From Delphinapterus leucas (lineage: Eukaryota > Chordata > Mammalia > Artiodactyla > Monodontidae), in NCBI RefSeq assembly GCF_002288925.2, contig NW_022098001.1, forward strand, positions 12,458,557 to 12,522,556: 64,000 bases of DNA, in the 5' to 3' direction. Positions 10,440 through 22,884 of the stretch are shown in pieces (position 1 is the stretch's first letter; each line of letters starts with the position of its first letter). The notes below the pieces were generated by a model that saw nothing but the letters and a program-made list of their open reading frames with translations, ran no database searches and had not been told where the DNA came from. The translations under genes were made by a program, and so were the position numbers.

Positions 10440-10890
10440 TGGTGGCCCAGAGGAGGGTGCTAGTGTCTGAATGGAAGAAGGAGGGTACCCACACAAGGGC
10501 TAAGCCTAGCACAGGGTAGCCTGGCCCGGGAAGGGTGAAGAGGGCATTTATGTAGATGAGCTGCCCGTGTAAGGAGCTGAAGGCTGAGTGGGGTGAGGCA
10601 AGTCTCCATGTGGGAGGGTGACCCCGTGTGGGGTGTCATGGCCAGAACAAGGTAAGAAGGATGTCTCTTCCCCACAGAGGTGCAGCCCAGTGTAAGACAT
10701 TAAAGCCTGAGCAGAGTGAGGAAGATGTCCACATTGCGGGGGGTGGAGGGGAGGCTGGGATGGGGTTGGAGCCCCAGTGGGGTGAGGAGGTTGCCCAGAC
10801 AGAAGGGCGAGGTGGTGTGAAGTGGCAGGGCTTGAGCTGGGTGAAAAAGGACATCCACATGGAGCCCAAGTGGTATAAGGAGGACAGATG
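10440..10890 (+). repeat. Degenerate G-rich minisatellite-like tandem array
   Basis: Diverged units of roughly 60-70 bp share a core like gtggggtgaggaagatgtcc, followed by cacatggag and gagcccagtg. The cores recur near 10,590, 10,710, 10,778 and 10,840. The G-rich strand is plus. No coding assignment is credible. Confidence 0.6.
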
Positions 10891-11068
10891 AGAGACTGGT
10901 TACATAGAGGTGGGTTGATTAAATAAGAAAATGTATTAAGGACAAGGAAAGCTAGATGTCTCACGGTTGGAGAAGGACATTACAAATATGGAAAAGGGAA
11001 GACTAGAGTGAACCCTGTGGTGCTGGATTAGAGGTGGAGGTTACGGTGTGAACACATAATTTTCAAGA

Positions 11069-11141
11069 CAGATATATAGAGGATAAACAGATAGATAGAT
11101 GATAGAAAGTTGATAGATGATAGACAGATAGATGATAGATA
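11069..11141. repeat. Interrupted (GATA/GACA)n microsatellite
   Basis: GATA-type tetranucleotides broken by gaaagt and similar variants. Confidence 0.9.
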
Positions 11142-11379
11142 AAAAACGTAAGTGTGTACATGCACAAATACACATTCCCTAGCTCTGCGCATTGAGAGGA
11201 TCTGGGAGTAGTGATACTTCAATATCAGTGAGCATCCTAAGTGCCTAGATTTTGGTTTCTAAACACTATTCTCCACTAAAAGACACCAGGGATCCTTGGA
11301 TAAAGGGCTGATGCCAGAGCTGGGCTAGGAAAAGTACAAGATTACCCTGAAACCTCGTTTTGTACCAGAAAGTTAAAAA

Positions 11380-12650
11380 GTGATCAAAGAATTGAGAGAC
11401 ATGTCACATCAAAAAGACACAGAAGCCAGCTTGAAGGGACTCCCACTAGGCAAATATGGAACAATAATAAGCATGAAAATAAAGATAGTTATAGATTATG
11501 ACCCATTAAATAAAAGAGGAATTCATGAACCTATACAGATATACTTAAATAACAAATTGAAGGTGTGATAAGAAACAGGATAATGAGGGGCTTCCCTGGT
11601 GGCGCAGTGGTTAAGAATCTGCCTGCCAATGCAGGGGACACAGGTTCAAGCCCTGGTCCGGGAAGATCCCACATGCTGCGGAGCAACTAAGCCCGTGCAC
11701 CACAACTACTGAGCCTGCGCTCTAGAGTCCGCACGCCACAGCTACTGAAGCCCTCCAGCCAGAGCCCATGAGCCACAACTACTGAAGCCCACATGCCTAG
11801 AGCCCGTGCTCCACAGCAAGAGAAGCCACCGCAATGACAAGCCCATGCACCACAAGGAAGAGTAGCCCCCTCTCGCTGCAACTAGAGAAAGCCCTCATGC
11901 AGCAACAAAGACCCAACGCAACCAAAAATAAATAAATAAATAAATTTATTTAAAAAAAAGAAAAAAGTAATAAGATAATGAGATATTTCGCTAGTCTTAA
12001 AGTGCCTCCCCATTAGATACTGACTAATTACAAAGAGAAAGATGCCTGGGTGGCAGACACTACATTAATTGTTATTGCTAACAGCATCAGTAATGGGACA
12101 AATCTAAATCTTAGGACACCTGATGGGATGTAGTGAGAAGAATGCAACATCAGTTCTGTGATATTTCTGCCAAAGATGCATAGCCTGAATCTAATCATGA
12201 AGACACATCAGACAAATCTAAATGGAGGGACATTATACAAAATAACTAGACTCCAATCTCCACCAAGGTCAAGGTCATGAAAGTCAAGGAAAGATTGAAA
12301 AATGTTCCATATCAAAGGAGACTAAAGAGATGCGACACCAAAACTCCACACGTTATTCCAGACTGAATCTTTCATCTGAAAGGCTTTTTACTGGGGTAAT
12401 TAAAGAAACTTGAAGGAGGTCTGAAGATTAGATGGTAGTGATGGATCAATGTTAATTTCCTGATTTGATGGGGGTATTGTGGTTATGTAGGAGAACGTCT
12501 TTTGTAGGAAATATACACGTAAGTGTCTGGATGTGATGGGGCATCATGTCAGCAACTCACTCTCACATACTTCAGAAAAAAAATACAAATTATTTGTACT
12601 GTAACTTTTCTGTAAATTTACGATTGTTTCCAAATTAAAAAAAAAAAAAA
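11380..12650 (+). mobile_element. Ancient L1 (L1M-type) 3' UTR, split by a SINE
   Basis: Parts at 11,380-11,587 and 11,983-12,650. Recognised by ctgaatctaatcatgaagac, acatcagacaaatctaaatg and caaaggagactaaagagatg. It ends in an A run at about 12,637-12,650. The CHR SINE at 11,588-11,973 lies inside it. Confidence 0.65.
11588..11973 (+). mobile_element. Long-form CHR-related SINE
   Basis: The head ggcttccctggtggcgcag is followed by an extended body with repeated ccacaactactgaagccc-like units, and an AATA-rich tail. The flanking duplication is gataatgag at 11,579-11,587 and 11,974-11,982. Confidence 0.93.
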
Positions 12651-12654
12651 GCTC

Positions 12655-13130
12655 AAGGATGCAGGACAACTGGCCCAGTCTCTTCAAAGAATCTGTGTCA
12701 TGAAAACAGGGATAGATTAAAAGAGGCTTATGGGACATGACAAGCAGATGCAAACACGGTCTTGGATGAGATTCAAATTTGGATAAACAGCAACAAAGCA
12801 CATTTTGGAGATGATTGGGTAATGTAAATATGGTTTATTATTAGATGAGATGAAATGTGTTGAAATGGAAAAATGGACATCATTGACCAGAAAAGAAAAA
12901 AAAAAGCAGGTAATAGAACAGTGGTAAGCATCATGTGATCTGATTTTGTGGAAAAAAGAGAAATACAAGCAAAGTTCTAGAAGGATAAATACTAACCTAG
13001 TACTAGTACTCACTGAGTGGCAGGAATACATTTTTATTCTCTTATTTTTGCTTGTCTTTATTTTCTAATATACAACAATGTCTACGCCCATTCTCTGTGG
13101 TAGTAAAAGATAATTTTTAAGCAAAATTTA
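12655..13130 (+). mobile_element. Second ancient L1-like 3' fragment
   Basis: ggacaactggcccagtctct, atttggataaacagcaacaa and the T-rich end resemble a related old L1 3' UTR directly following the first. Tentative. Confidence 0.45.
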
Positions 13131-13339
13131 AATAACAGAATTGGGGGAAAGCATCAACGGGGTCAGTGTATACGACTTTGAATAACCCACATTTTTATCC
13201 TCTGGGACATGTTAATGTTACAGAAGACGTTTGGACAAAGTCCCTGAAGTATCTCCTTGTCTCTGGCATAGGGTCATCACCTCGGCTCCATGTGTCTAAG
13301 AGGTGCCTAAGGGTGTGTCTGGCTGTACCAGTCCATTTT

Positions 13340-13465
13340 AATACCATATAGAAACGTTTCAGTTATCTCACCTGTAAAATTGGAACTAATGCCCCACCAC
13401 AGAAGGTTATTGGGAGTACTAAATGAGTTAATACATTTGTAGAGTGTTAAATAAATTATTAATAG
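13340..13465 (+). repeat. MIR fragment
   Basis: tctcacctgtaaaattggaa, then ttattgggagtactaaatga and gttaatacat match the MIR 3' half. Confidence 0.7.
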
Positions 13466-13589
13466 ATACCAATAGCACCTCATTTATACAACTACAAAAT
13501 TTGTGATCATCTCAATTTTTTGTTTCATAGAGAGAATAAAAGGAAACAGATATAGTCTCCCAGTTCAGATCGGAAGATGGCATTTATTT

Positions 13590-13659
13590 TAATTCATGAA
13601 CTCTTATATTGTACCTTCTGTATGCTAGGCACTATTCTAAGGGCTTTACAAAGAATACA
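13590..13659 (-). repeat. MIR fragment truncated by a SINE
   Basis: gtaccttctgtatgctaggc and actattctaagggctttaca match the antisense MIR pattern, ending at the SINE. Confidence 0.55.
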
Positions 13660-13862
13660 TTTTTTTTTTTTGCGGTGCGCGGGCCTCTCACTGCTGTGGC
13701 CTCTCCCATTGCGGAGCACAGGCTCCGGACGCGCAGGTTCAGCGGCCATGGCTCACGGGCCCAGCCGCTCCGCGGCATGTGGGATCTTCCCAGACTGGGG
13801 CACGAACCCGTGTCCGCTGCATCGGCAGGCGGACTCTCAACCACTGCGCCACCAGGGAAGTC
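13660..13862 (-). mobile_element. CHR SINE, minus strand
   Basis: Poly(T) start, antisense CHR body, and terminal ctgcgccaccagggaagtcc. No clear target duplication was found. Its antisense reading produces the longest chance open frame of the window. Confidence 0.94.
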
Positions 13863-15215
13863 CATAGATAGACCAAACTTTTTTAACAACATGGCTGATT
13901 CAGAACAATTATGGCCTCAAGACCAGTGTCCCGCTGGGCAAAGGATTGTGAATAGGTTTTATCTCCCAACTCAATTCCAATCAATGACTGTGGCTGTACA
14001 GAACTCAGACCACTGTCTGGAGAAGAATTCTGAGATTGGCCTTAGCAGGAAAGGATGCCAGTGTCAATTAATGATGTCTTCCATGAATGGAGAAGCAGGA
14101 AGAGGGGCCCCAAAGCCAGGCATTTGCCATCTCTGTTCCAGACCCTTTTACACCCTGACACTAAGCTGTAAGGTAAGGCTTGCGACCCTGTCTCTGGAGA
14201 TGTCTCAATCTAGAGTCCAGAGGAATCCAGGAAGTGGAAGAAAGGGACAGGACAGGGATTCTGAGAGCAGAAACTGCTCAAGGCTTCCATTGACAGCGTG
14301 GGGGGCCTGGTGAAACTAGTGGCTGAGACTTCTCTGATGGGGTGACAACAGCTGTTCAGAATTATGGGTAACTTGCAAGTTGAAAATTTGTGTGTCAACC
14401 ACGCCAGCCTAGCCCTTCCTCACACTCACAAACATCACCCCAGTGATCCACACACCAGCAAGGCCAAGGGAGGCAAGTCTCTGTCTACTCTCGTGGCATT
14501 TCAAGAAGTTGTCAGATGGTTAAATGATTCATTCCAGGTCATACGGTGAGATCAGTCATGAGTTATATATAAAAAATATCAGAGTAGGATGAAAATAAGT
14601 ACATAGAACCCAGCAAGAGGATCCCACAAACCACCAGCTTACGTACAGGGCTGTTAAACTAGGGTTTGGGATGGGTGGATCCTTGCTCACACTGCTGAGG
14701 TTTTCAGAGAGGGACATTAGAATGTGAAATAGACTTTGCATGTGGTTTGCTGAGGACTTATTTCTCAAGATAAACTAGAAAAAGTTAATTATATAAAGCT
14801 AAAAGTGAGTCCCAGGCTAGGTTGCATTTGAGAGAGTACTGTAGCCCAGCAGGCCCCCAAAATGTCATGTCAGCTTTCAAAGGCATTTCACAGTTGCTGC
14901 AACAGCACCGTTGGAATAAAGCCAAGCAGCTTTAGAAGCAGCCCAGTCCCTTAGACACAGATGACAGTGCCAAGAACAAAATAAAAAAGGGCCGTGGCAT
15001 CTGGGTCCTACAGCTGCCAAATCATATCCATTCACCATGCCAAAGTCATCCTCAGAAAAATTCCCAGTGAGAGGCCCAGTGGCCCAGCAAGCTACAAAAT
15101 CGCCTATGATCCAGGCAAGCAGTGGGTTCCAGTTCTCCAGCTTCTGCCAAGATTGCCAGGGAGACCTGATTAAGCAAGTCAGTAGGATGATTTCTTGTTC
15201 ATAAAATGGACACTC
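13863..15215. other. Intergenic unique sequence, nothing recognised
   Basis: Several open frames cross this stretch, including a 153-residue minus-strand frame at 14,877-15,338 that begins in a simple repeat. No homology is recognised. Confidence 0.45.
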
Positions 15216-15225
15216 CACTCCTAGC

Positions 15226-15239
15226 GCGTGTGTGTGTGT

Positions 15240-15273
<34 letters not shown>

Positions 15274-15308
15274 AAGAGACAGACAAAGAGACAAGGAGAG
15301 ACAGAGAG
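15226..15308. repeat. Compound (GT)n(GA)n(CAGA)n microsatellite
   Basis: GT dinucleotides pass into GA and then CAGA/CAAAGA tetranucleotide-like units. Confidence 0.95.
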
Positions 15309-15350
15309 TGCACTAGGAGGCAATGATAAAATGAACAAAAAAATGTTTTA

Positions 15351-15468
15351 GGGAATTCCCTGGCAGTCCAGTGGTTGGGACTCCATGCCAAGGGTGCAGG
15401 TTCAATTGATCCCTGGTCCGGAAACTAAGATCCTACAAGCCACACGGCCAAAAATAAATAAATAAATA
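15351..15468 (+). mobile_element. Short tRNA-derived SINE (CHR-related)
   Basis: Head gggaattccctggcagtcca, then cagtggttgggactccatgc, cctggtccggaaactaagat, and an AAATA tail. Confidence 0.85.
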
Positions 15469-15469
15469 C

Positions 15470-16730
15470 AGTTTTTAACAAATTGTCCAGAAGATAGGGT
15501 TAACATGATTAAATGAACTAAAAAGAGGAGTGGGGAGAAAAAGAAGTTGCTGGCCATCTCCTTATGCCTTCTCCCAGGACAGCAGGAAACTGACACAGGG
15601 ACTGAAATCCCTCCCTGAAGGAAGGAAAGTCATGCCTTCCTCTGCTGGGGAGGTAAAAGAAAGCAAAGCAAAACTCAGAAAAGTTAGCCAAGCCAGGCAG
15701 AACCTTCTCTCCCACCTGCACATCTGCCTTGGGCTTTTCATTTTTTTCGGATTGTTGCAAGAAAACAGATGGCTGTAGAAGCCTGAATTTTAAATTTATG
15801 AATGGAAATTTGAACAGATGTTAGCAATCAAGATGGCATATAAGAATTGTTTTTCATACCGTGTTTACAGCCCAGCCTCCTTCACATAAATGGGAGAGGG
15901 GGGTCATATAAAGGGTAGTTTTTGATCTCAGGACAGCATAGATCCAGCTTGGTGATTATATGGCACAATAACGGAAATATTGAGAGAACAAAGCAAGACA
16001 AAGCAAGAAAACACTAATCAGATCCCTGTATAAATGCTAAATGTTTATCTACAAGATGATAAAATGTACCTGCAAGAAAACCGTTAACCCACCAAGAGCA
16101 CATTCTGTGTTTTAAGTGGGTGACGTTCAAACCCAGGGTCTTAACAAATATCTGTGAATACCTAGTTGCTTGGATTCTGTTTAGATTTTTGATGTGATAT
16201 AGATTCCTTGCTTTGGTTTGGTTTGGCTGAATGTCCCAGACATATGGGGCCTTACTAAATTTCAGGGAGGAATGAGTAAGAGCTAGTAAGAGATCTGATG
16301 ATATGCGCATTCATCCATCATCCAATGCTAGGAACTGGGCTAGGTGCTCAGGGTGGGTGGGAAGCCGCAAAGTGAATCAAACCTGATCTAGGCCCCCAAC
16401 AAGGAGAGCTGAAGGAAAAAGCAGGTATGTAACACAAGGCTGGAACGAGGTATATGTTGAAGGTTATGGGGGTGAAAAGAAAGGAGTGGGATTGATTGGG
16501 GAATGGATCATGACGGTGGTTCCTGATATCCTAAGAAGGGAAGAGTCAGGAGCTTGCGGCCATCTGGGAGAAGAGTATCACCCAGGCTTTGTTAGCAATT
16601 TCTGTTGACTACACCTTCAAAACATGGGGTGGCCATAAAGTCTGGGAGCATGAATCATATAATGTGATCAGGTGCTATAATATAATGTCAATAAACCATT
16701 TATTATGTATTCACTTGGATTTCCAGGCTT
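15470..16730. other. Intergenic sequence; possible ancient LINE trace
   Basis: The part at about 16,300-16,550 (ccaatgctaggaactgggct onward) may be an old LINE-class repeat. The rest is unassigned. Confidence 0.35.
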
Positions 16731-17515
16731 TGCAGCCACCTTGGCTCTCCAGAATACATCACTTCTCACCACTGCCATCCACCGTGGTTCTCTCTCTCCT
16801 GGAGGACTGCAACAGCCTCGCTAGTCTCCCTGCTTGTGCTTTTGCCTACATCCATCACCCACAACCAATCTATTCTCAACACAATAATCAAAGCAATCCT
16901 TTGGAAGCAGTGGTTCTCAAAGTGGGGTCCTTGCTGGGAAAGTTGTTGAAAATGCAAATTCTTGGGTTCTCTTCACCTATAGAATCAGAAACTCTGGAGG
17001 TAGTGTCCAGAAATCTGTGTTTTAACCAGTGCTCCTGGTGATTCTGACACGTGCTAAGGTTTGAGAGGGAATTGTAAGCATAGGTGAGTTAATGTCACTC
17101 TTTGGATCAAAATCCTGCAACTCTCCAAGGCCATTACAAAGCTACAAGGCCATCCATACACCATCTGGCCTGTGGACCTTTCACTGACTGCCCATCACTC
17201 TAGTCTCTAGCTCACTTGCTCCTTGGCTATACTCAAGGTCTTGGCATTTACTGTTCCTTTGGCCTGGAATGTTGCCCATTCCTCAGGCCTCCTACCCCAC
17301 CTATCATGGCTCAAACCCTCCTCACCTTCCCCCCCCCCAAATGTCACTTTCTTGTTGATACATTACATATTCATGGTCTGTCTCTTCCCACTAGAATGTA
17401 AGTTACTTGAGAGCCAGGATGTTGCTTTGTTGACTCCTGTGTTCTCAGGGCTGGAACTGTGTACCTGGTACATAGTGAGTGCCCAGGAAACAGCTGGTGA
17501 ACGAATGAATAAATG
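16731..17515 (+). mobile_element. L2 LINE 3' region, split by MER5A-like element
   Basis: Parts at 16,731-16,907 and 17,068-17,515. Recognised by tttcactgactgcccatcac, gttcctttggcctggaatgt, cccactagaatgtaagttac and the end cctggtacatagtgagtgcc. Sense orientation, diverged. Confidence 0.75.
16908..17067 (+). mobile_element. MER5A-like DNA transposon (hAT-Charlie)
   Basis: Starts cagtggttctcaaagtgggg. It contains gaatcagaaactctggaggt, gaaatctgtgttttaaccag and ctcctggtgattctgacacg, and ends near gctaaggtttgagag. Non-autonomous, lying inside an L2. Confidence 0.88.
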
Positions 17516-17660
17516 ATCCTGTATTGAGGTCCTACCAGATGCCAGACATTGTTCTAGGTGCATCACCTCATTGAATGTGCCTCACTGAATTCCCACACGG
17601 CATACGGTGTATGTTATCATCTTTATTTTACACAGGAAAAAGTGAACTAAATGCGAAAAA
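17516..17660 (-). repeat. MIR fragment
   Basis: ttgaggtcctaccagatgcc, agacattgttctaggtgcat and tttattttacacaggaaaaa follow the antisense MIR order. Confidence 0.65.
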
Positions 17661-18284
17661 GAAGAGTAACAGATACTAAAAAATTAAAAAAGGAAAGGAC
17701 TGAGATACGAGGTTATCAGAAAAGGAAACTTTTCATAATCCCCAAGTTCTGGGTCTGACATGGAGCCAGATCCATCTACATTTTGTACCAACTTTACTGT
17801 TTTTCCTTGAAATTGGCCTGGGCAGAGGACATGCCAGCTTACTCTGGTATTTACCTAAGCAGCATGTAATTAAAGAGGCAAAATCCTGCTTTCAATGATC
17901 CCAGGACAAGGCTACAAGTAGGAGAATTGCTGTTTTGTTTGCTGACCTATTCCCACTGGAAACACAGATGATAGAGATATTTCCTGAATATTCAAACAGT
18001 TCTTATTCTTCCAATTACTTCTTTCAGTTTTAAAAACAGTTCATAGTGTATGTTGTTAATGACCTGGTAGAAGTGGATACTTGAACATGCTTATCAATGT
18101 GCTCGAAAATGAGCTCTCTATCAAGCCTCATGGGGATTTGGTTTTCCCCTGGCCATTAAAAATTGTGTCCTCTGCTGAACATCTGCCAAAACGAAAACCA
18201 GTCCTGTGACCGGAGCTAAAGAGTGAATGTGGTAGTGGTTCATCTTACAAAGAAAGACTGTGCGAGCAGGCCAACCCAGGGCCG
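17661..18284. other. Intergenic sequence, nothing recognised
   Basis: No gene or repeat family was recognised. Confidence 0.5.
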
Positions 18285-19255
18285 TGGTCCTTCTCTATCT
18301 GTGCACATCTCCAGATGATCTCATTTAGTCCCATGGCTTTTAACACCATCTACATGCTGTTCGCTCCTGTGTCATCAGTTGGGGTCCAGGAAGGAAAATA
18401 GAACCCATGCCGGGTAACACAATGGAAGGAATTTACCCAGGGAATTAGTTACAGAGATGTTGGGAAAGCTGTGTGGGTAAACCGGGGAGGGTGAGATAAC
18501 CCAGAGTAGAGCAACAGCAGGAAGCTGTGACCCTCCCTGAGGCTGGAGAGACAAAAGGGCCACGGTGGTGTTTATGAGAGTTTAGGAACAGTGGGAGCAG
18601 GGAACTTGGAGAAGAGTCAGACCAGTGGGATCTCAAACCATAGAGGAGACTCATTAATGCTACGGATGCTGCCCAAAGCAGGGAGAGGGGAAAGAACGCT
18701 GGCTTTTCCATTCCTCCTGACCTTTAGTGTTCTGCCAGTCCCTTCCATTGGCCAGATTTTCCCAGGAGCCAGCTGGCAGGGAAGCTTGGGAGATGTAGTT
18801 TGCATGGGTCACCCCCACTTCAATACAGAGCAGGGCAGGGAAGAGAGGGAAGTGAATCAGAGTGCCAACAGGCAATGACGGACACTGTTCCCAAATTAAT
18901 ATCTCCAGCTCAGACCTCTTCTCTGAGCTGCAGACTCTTACATTCAGTTGTTCACCTGACACCTCCACTTGGGTGTCTAATAGTTCTAACTTAACAAGGT
19001 TCGAAAGGAACTTGTTTTACCAGCCAACTCCCCACGATATTCTCCTCAGAATGTGGGTCACCCAGCTCAGCCAGAAACATGGGTGATCTTTGATTCTCTT
19101 CTTTCCTTACTCCCTATTCCTTCCAACCTTTTAGCAAGACCCACTGATTCCGTCTCCCAAACAGTACCTCTCCAGTCTTCTGAGCCTTCACTGTTACCAC
19201 CTTAGGCCAAGCCACCATCATTGTTCTGACAGGGAACAAGAATGACATCCTAACT
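18285..19255 (+). mobile_element. L2 LINE fragment split by another old insertion
   Basis: Parts at 18,285-18,372 (atggcttttaacaccatcta) and 18,885-19,255 (aattaatatctccagctcag, tccacttgggtgtctaatag). About 510 bp between them (18,373-18,884) does not belong to L2 and is probably an older unidentified repeat. Confidence 0.6.
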
Positions 19256-19479
19256 GGCCATGGTACTCTACTCCCCACCCCGTCTCCTTCCAATGCATCG
19301 TCCAGGGGTCAGTTCCTGAAGGCCTGGGGGGCAAGTGTAAGGAGTCAGGACTTTATTCTAAGTGCTTTAGGAGCCACTGAAGGGAGTGACATAAATAATT
19401 TATATCATAAAGAGATCAGCTTAGCTTCTTTGTGGGAAATAAGATGTAAGGGCCAAAAAGTGGAAGGAAGACTGATTCG

Positions 19480-20300
19480 GAGGCAGTCACACTTCTCAGC
19501 CCGCTTACCCCAGCTCTCCCACACCTATTCACTTGCTTGGCAGCCACTCCCCTTCTCCCTGTGCCTGCAACATGCCAAGCCCCTTACCTCCTTAAGGCTG
19601 TCCACAGCCTGGAACGCTTGTCTTGATGTTAGCACAGCCGGCTCCACATCATTCAGTCCCTACCCTCTCAGAGAACTTTCCTGACCAGGCGGTAGTAATT
19701 ACAGCTGTTCGCAAACGTCCCATCCCTCTCCATAGCGGCACAAAGTAGGATTGCAATTCTCTGCACCTGGGCGGTTAGTTGTAGCCACGTGACTTGCTTT
19801 GGCCAATGAAATGTGGGTGGAAGCGATATACGGCACCACTGGGTGGAAGCCTGCGAGCCACTGTGTGTTTCGCCACGATTTTTCTTCGGCCACAGAGACC
19901 GGCAGCGTACCAGATAATGGCTCCTCCACTGGCCTGAGACCCAGACTTGGAATGATGATCGTTCAGGGCAGAATTCTCTGCCAACCTACGGACACGTGGC
20001 ATGAGCAAGAAATCAATCTTCCCTGTTTTAAGTTGCTGAGGCTTTGAGATGGTGACTGGAGCATACCTAGCCCATCTGGGCTGAAAGAGTCCCTCAGTCC
20101 CTTACATCAGCCTGCTTCAGGGCCATCATGGAAATACCACCAAGTGATCATTTCTACTTGCTAGTTTTATTCATTAATTTTGTTTCCCCTCTGCACCCCT
20201 CTCCAAACCCCACGAGAGCAGGATCTCTGTTTACCTAGCTTCTAGAAGAGAGCCCAGTACAAGTCACTAGGCAAGTATCTGTTGATTAAACCTCCGGTGC
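19480..20300 (+). mobile_element. L2 LINE 3' end interrupted by LTR-like sequence
   Basis: L2 parts at about 19,480-19,695 and 20,125-20,300 (accccacgagagcaggatct at the 3' part). Between them, about 19,700-20,110 (ttggccaatgaaatgtgggt to aagttgctgaggctttgaga) resembles an old LTR-type repeat. Confidence 0.5.
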
Positions 20301-21724
20301 CTTGCACCCAGCATCTGTGCCTTATGTGTTAGTTTGCCAAGGCAACTGGAATGAATGGGTCTTGCACTCAGCCCATCTAAAGCATCAAGGCCTAAAGCTT
20401 CACTCTGCTATTTACCGGTTAGGACAGTTGCTTGGGTTACACCCTTCCCAATTCACAGGAAACCAAGTTTCCCAAAGTCACCATGATTCCTTAGTCAGAA
20501 AAAGCTCTGCTAAAGACCACATGCAGCAGATAAGCAAAAAGGAATGAAATCTTGGAACCATAAATCATGAGAGTGAAGCCGCCCGGAGTTAGGAGACAGA
20601 GTGGAACAAAATTCACTTTGATACTATTTTACCGATGTTACTTGGCAGACAGTTGTTCTATCTTTTTTACAGTTTTCTATGCCAGCTAAATCTAATTCCC
20701 CAGAAATGACCAAACCTCCAATTTCACTCTGGTCATAAAATACTGGCATTGAAAAAAACCTCAGTGATTACTTAATTCAGACAACTCCATGTATCAGCTG
20801 GCTTGATTCCCTTTATCTGGAAACCTCTTAGGGTCTCGCTGTTTTCTGCCAGAGGCTTAGAACGTAAAATTCAAGTTAGAGATTGTTTTGTTTAACGTCA
20901 TTGTCTTTTTAAACCAAATAGATTTTAAAACATTTTTTTCCTAGCATTCCATTATATAATTATAATAGAGCTGTAAAGAAGATCCTGATGATAAAATTAA
21001 CCCTGCAATATTTTTAGGTTTTATATTTTTGCTCCTCACTTAAAATTTTTCCTTCAGGTTTCAAAATGTCTGAGATATTGAAGAAATAAACTCTTAAAAA
21101 CTACGAAGTTACTACTGCACCTGTTCTTTCCGGAACTAGCACCCTTTGGTTCTTTAGGGCAGCCAGAAATTAATTATGTTCTACTTATTTAGCTTAGTCT
21201 CTTAGACCCTAGACAAACAGGCTACATCCTCAGTAAGCAAGTGCATTTTGTCTAACTTGCCAAAAAAAAAGAGCAAATATCAATTCACTAAACGTTTGAT
21301 CTGAAACTATCAACTTTTAATGTTAATAGATGGCAACTTCTGCAATCTTGTCCAGACGAAATTCAATGTTATTAACCAGGTCCTAATCTGGAAGTTCAGG
21401 TACTAGGCACTTGCAGGTGAAACTTTTTAAAAAAATGAGCTCATACCATTTCCCCCACATGCTGAAAATGGGACAGTTTGAATATTGCAAGTCTCTCAAA
21501 CAAAGCCATATTCATTCACATGCAGGAAGTCATTTAGATGTGGTTAAGGAAACAGGAAATTTTCGCATTGGCTTTAATATTTATATTTTACCAAAATTTT
21601 CCTGAACTTGGTAATCATCACTAACACTTCTTATAGTACTATTTACTGCATCTTAAAAGTAAAATAACTAAGCAGAAAATGTACAGTTGAAGAAAACTGG
21701 ATGTCAGTGTATACAATGATTTTT
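20301..21724. other. Sequence immediately downstream of SDC2, nothing recognised
   Basis: A+T-rich, without young repeats or a recognisable gene. It lies just past the proposed SDC2 poly(A) site. Confidence 0.5.
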
Positions 21725-21743
21725 TACTTTCAGCATGACAGAC

Positions 21744-21749
21744 TTTATT
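21744..21749 (-). terminator. SDC2: Candidate distal poly(A) signal of SDC2
   Basis: AATAAA on the minus strand (tttatt on the plus strand) lies about 2.2 kb after the stop. A TGTA element sits about 30 nt upstream and T/G-rich sequence follows. Cleavage would be expected around 21,714-21,734. Confidence 0.65.
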
Positions 21750-22878
21750 TTGGCACTTTAACAAATATTTTGCTTTACAGCAGTGACAAAATATTTGCCA
21801 GAAATCTCCTTTTCCTGGCATGGATATTCCAAGCAGTTGTTATTCTACGAACTGAATTTCGCTATGCTTTGCACAGTTAGAGGTATACCCACCACATTCT
21901 TAACCTCCGTAACCGAGGGACTTTGTGCAGCTTTAAGAAGGTGCTATCACTTCCTTTTAATCACTTCAAAGTGGATTGATTGTGCAAGTGACTGGACAGG
22001 AATGTGAGAATTAAGGCCATTAAGAATTGACGTAAACACTGTTCCGAGTGCTGCATTAAAAAAATTTTTTTTTTAATGAGTTCTGTGGCAATTCCGGGGA
22101 ATGTTCTCTAAAGGAAGGATTCATACTTCATTAAAAGTAAATTACATGTTGGAAAGGTGGCTGTTTTTGCTGTCTTCCTACTTTGGCCACTCACAGTTTA
22201 AAACAAAATTGGTGGTAAAATAGAAAAAGGAAATGTTCAGTTAGAAGGCAGTCCCCAGACAGGGTACTCTCATATTTCCAGCTCTTCCTCAGGCATCGCT
22301 GCTTTCTGGTAATTGCATTCCCAAGCAGTGAGGCCCTCCTTTTAATGCACAGAGCCTCCCTGCCTGACTCTTCTTCCCTACAGTGTGAACTATGGTATTC
22401 CATCTATTACCTCTTCGGTTAAGCTTCAGGAGAGATTTGGAGCAGTTTCGAAGGTAAAACAATCTACAGGACTAAACCATAGACACCGATGTCAGGAAAG
22501 CCCCCTTTAGTCCTTGGGAATTTACGGTCCTAAAAGTTATTTGCAAGAGCAGGCATTCGTCTCAATATTGCCATCAGCTATCTCCATAAAGGTTGCAAAA
22601 GTCACAGTTCCCTCTCTGGCGGCCTTTCGATATCTACATTCAAACATACACAGGATGATACATTCAGATTTCCTCTGGCCAATTCACAAGTAAATCTGGT
22701 GATAAACAGCCTCATCACTGAGCTCTTTGGTTTTTGATTTACAGACACTGTGGAACACTCAGAAATCAAACCCACAACATCCTTGAGAGCAGACGGTCGT
22801 TAGCAAAGGGGAGGTGTACATTTGACCGAAAATGTACAAAATTTATAACAGTGACATTTTCAATATTAGGCCACATGA

Positions 22879-22884
22879 TTTATT
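22879..22884 (-). terminator. SDC2: Candidate proximal poly(A) signal of SDC2
   Basis: A minus-strand AATAAA about 1.07 kb after the stop codon would give a shorter mRNA. SDC2 is known to make several mRNA sizes. The hexamer is the only evidence here. Confidence 0.35.

Noticed and set aside
11069..11141. Regularly spaced short repeats as a possible CRISPR array
   Set aside because: Tetranucleotide microsatellite without spacers, in a mammalian genome.
13609..14313. Longest open frame (234 codons, plus strand)
   Set aside because: Its first third is the antisense reading of a CHR SINE, and the rest has no recognised homology or splice context. A chance frame.
14877..15338. 153-codon minus-strand open frame
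   Set aside because: It begins in the GT/GA/CAGA microsatellite and has no recognised domain.
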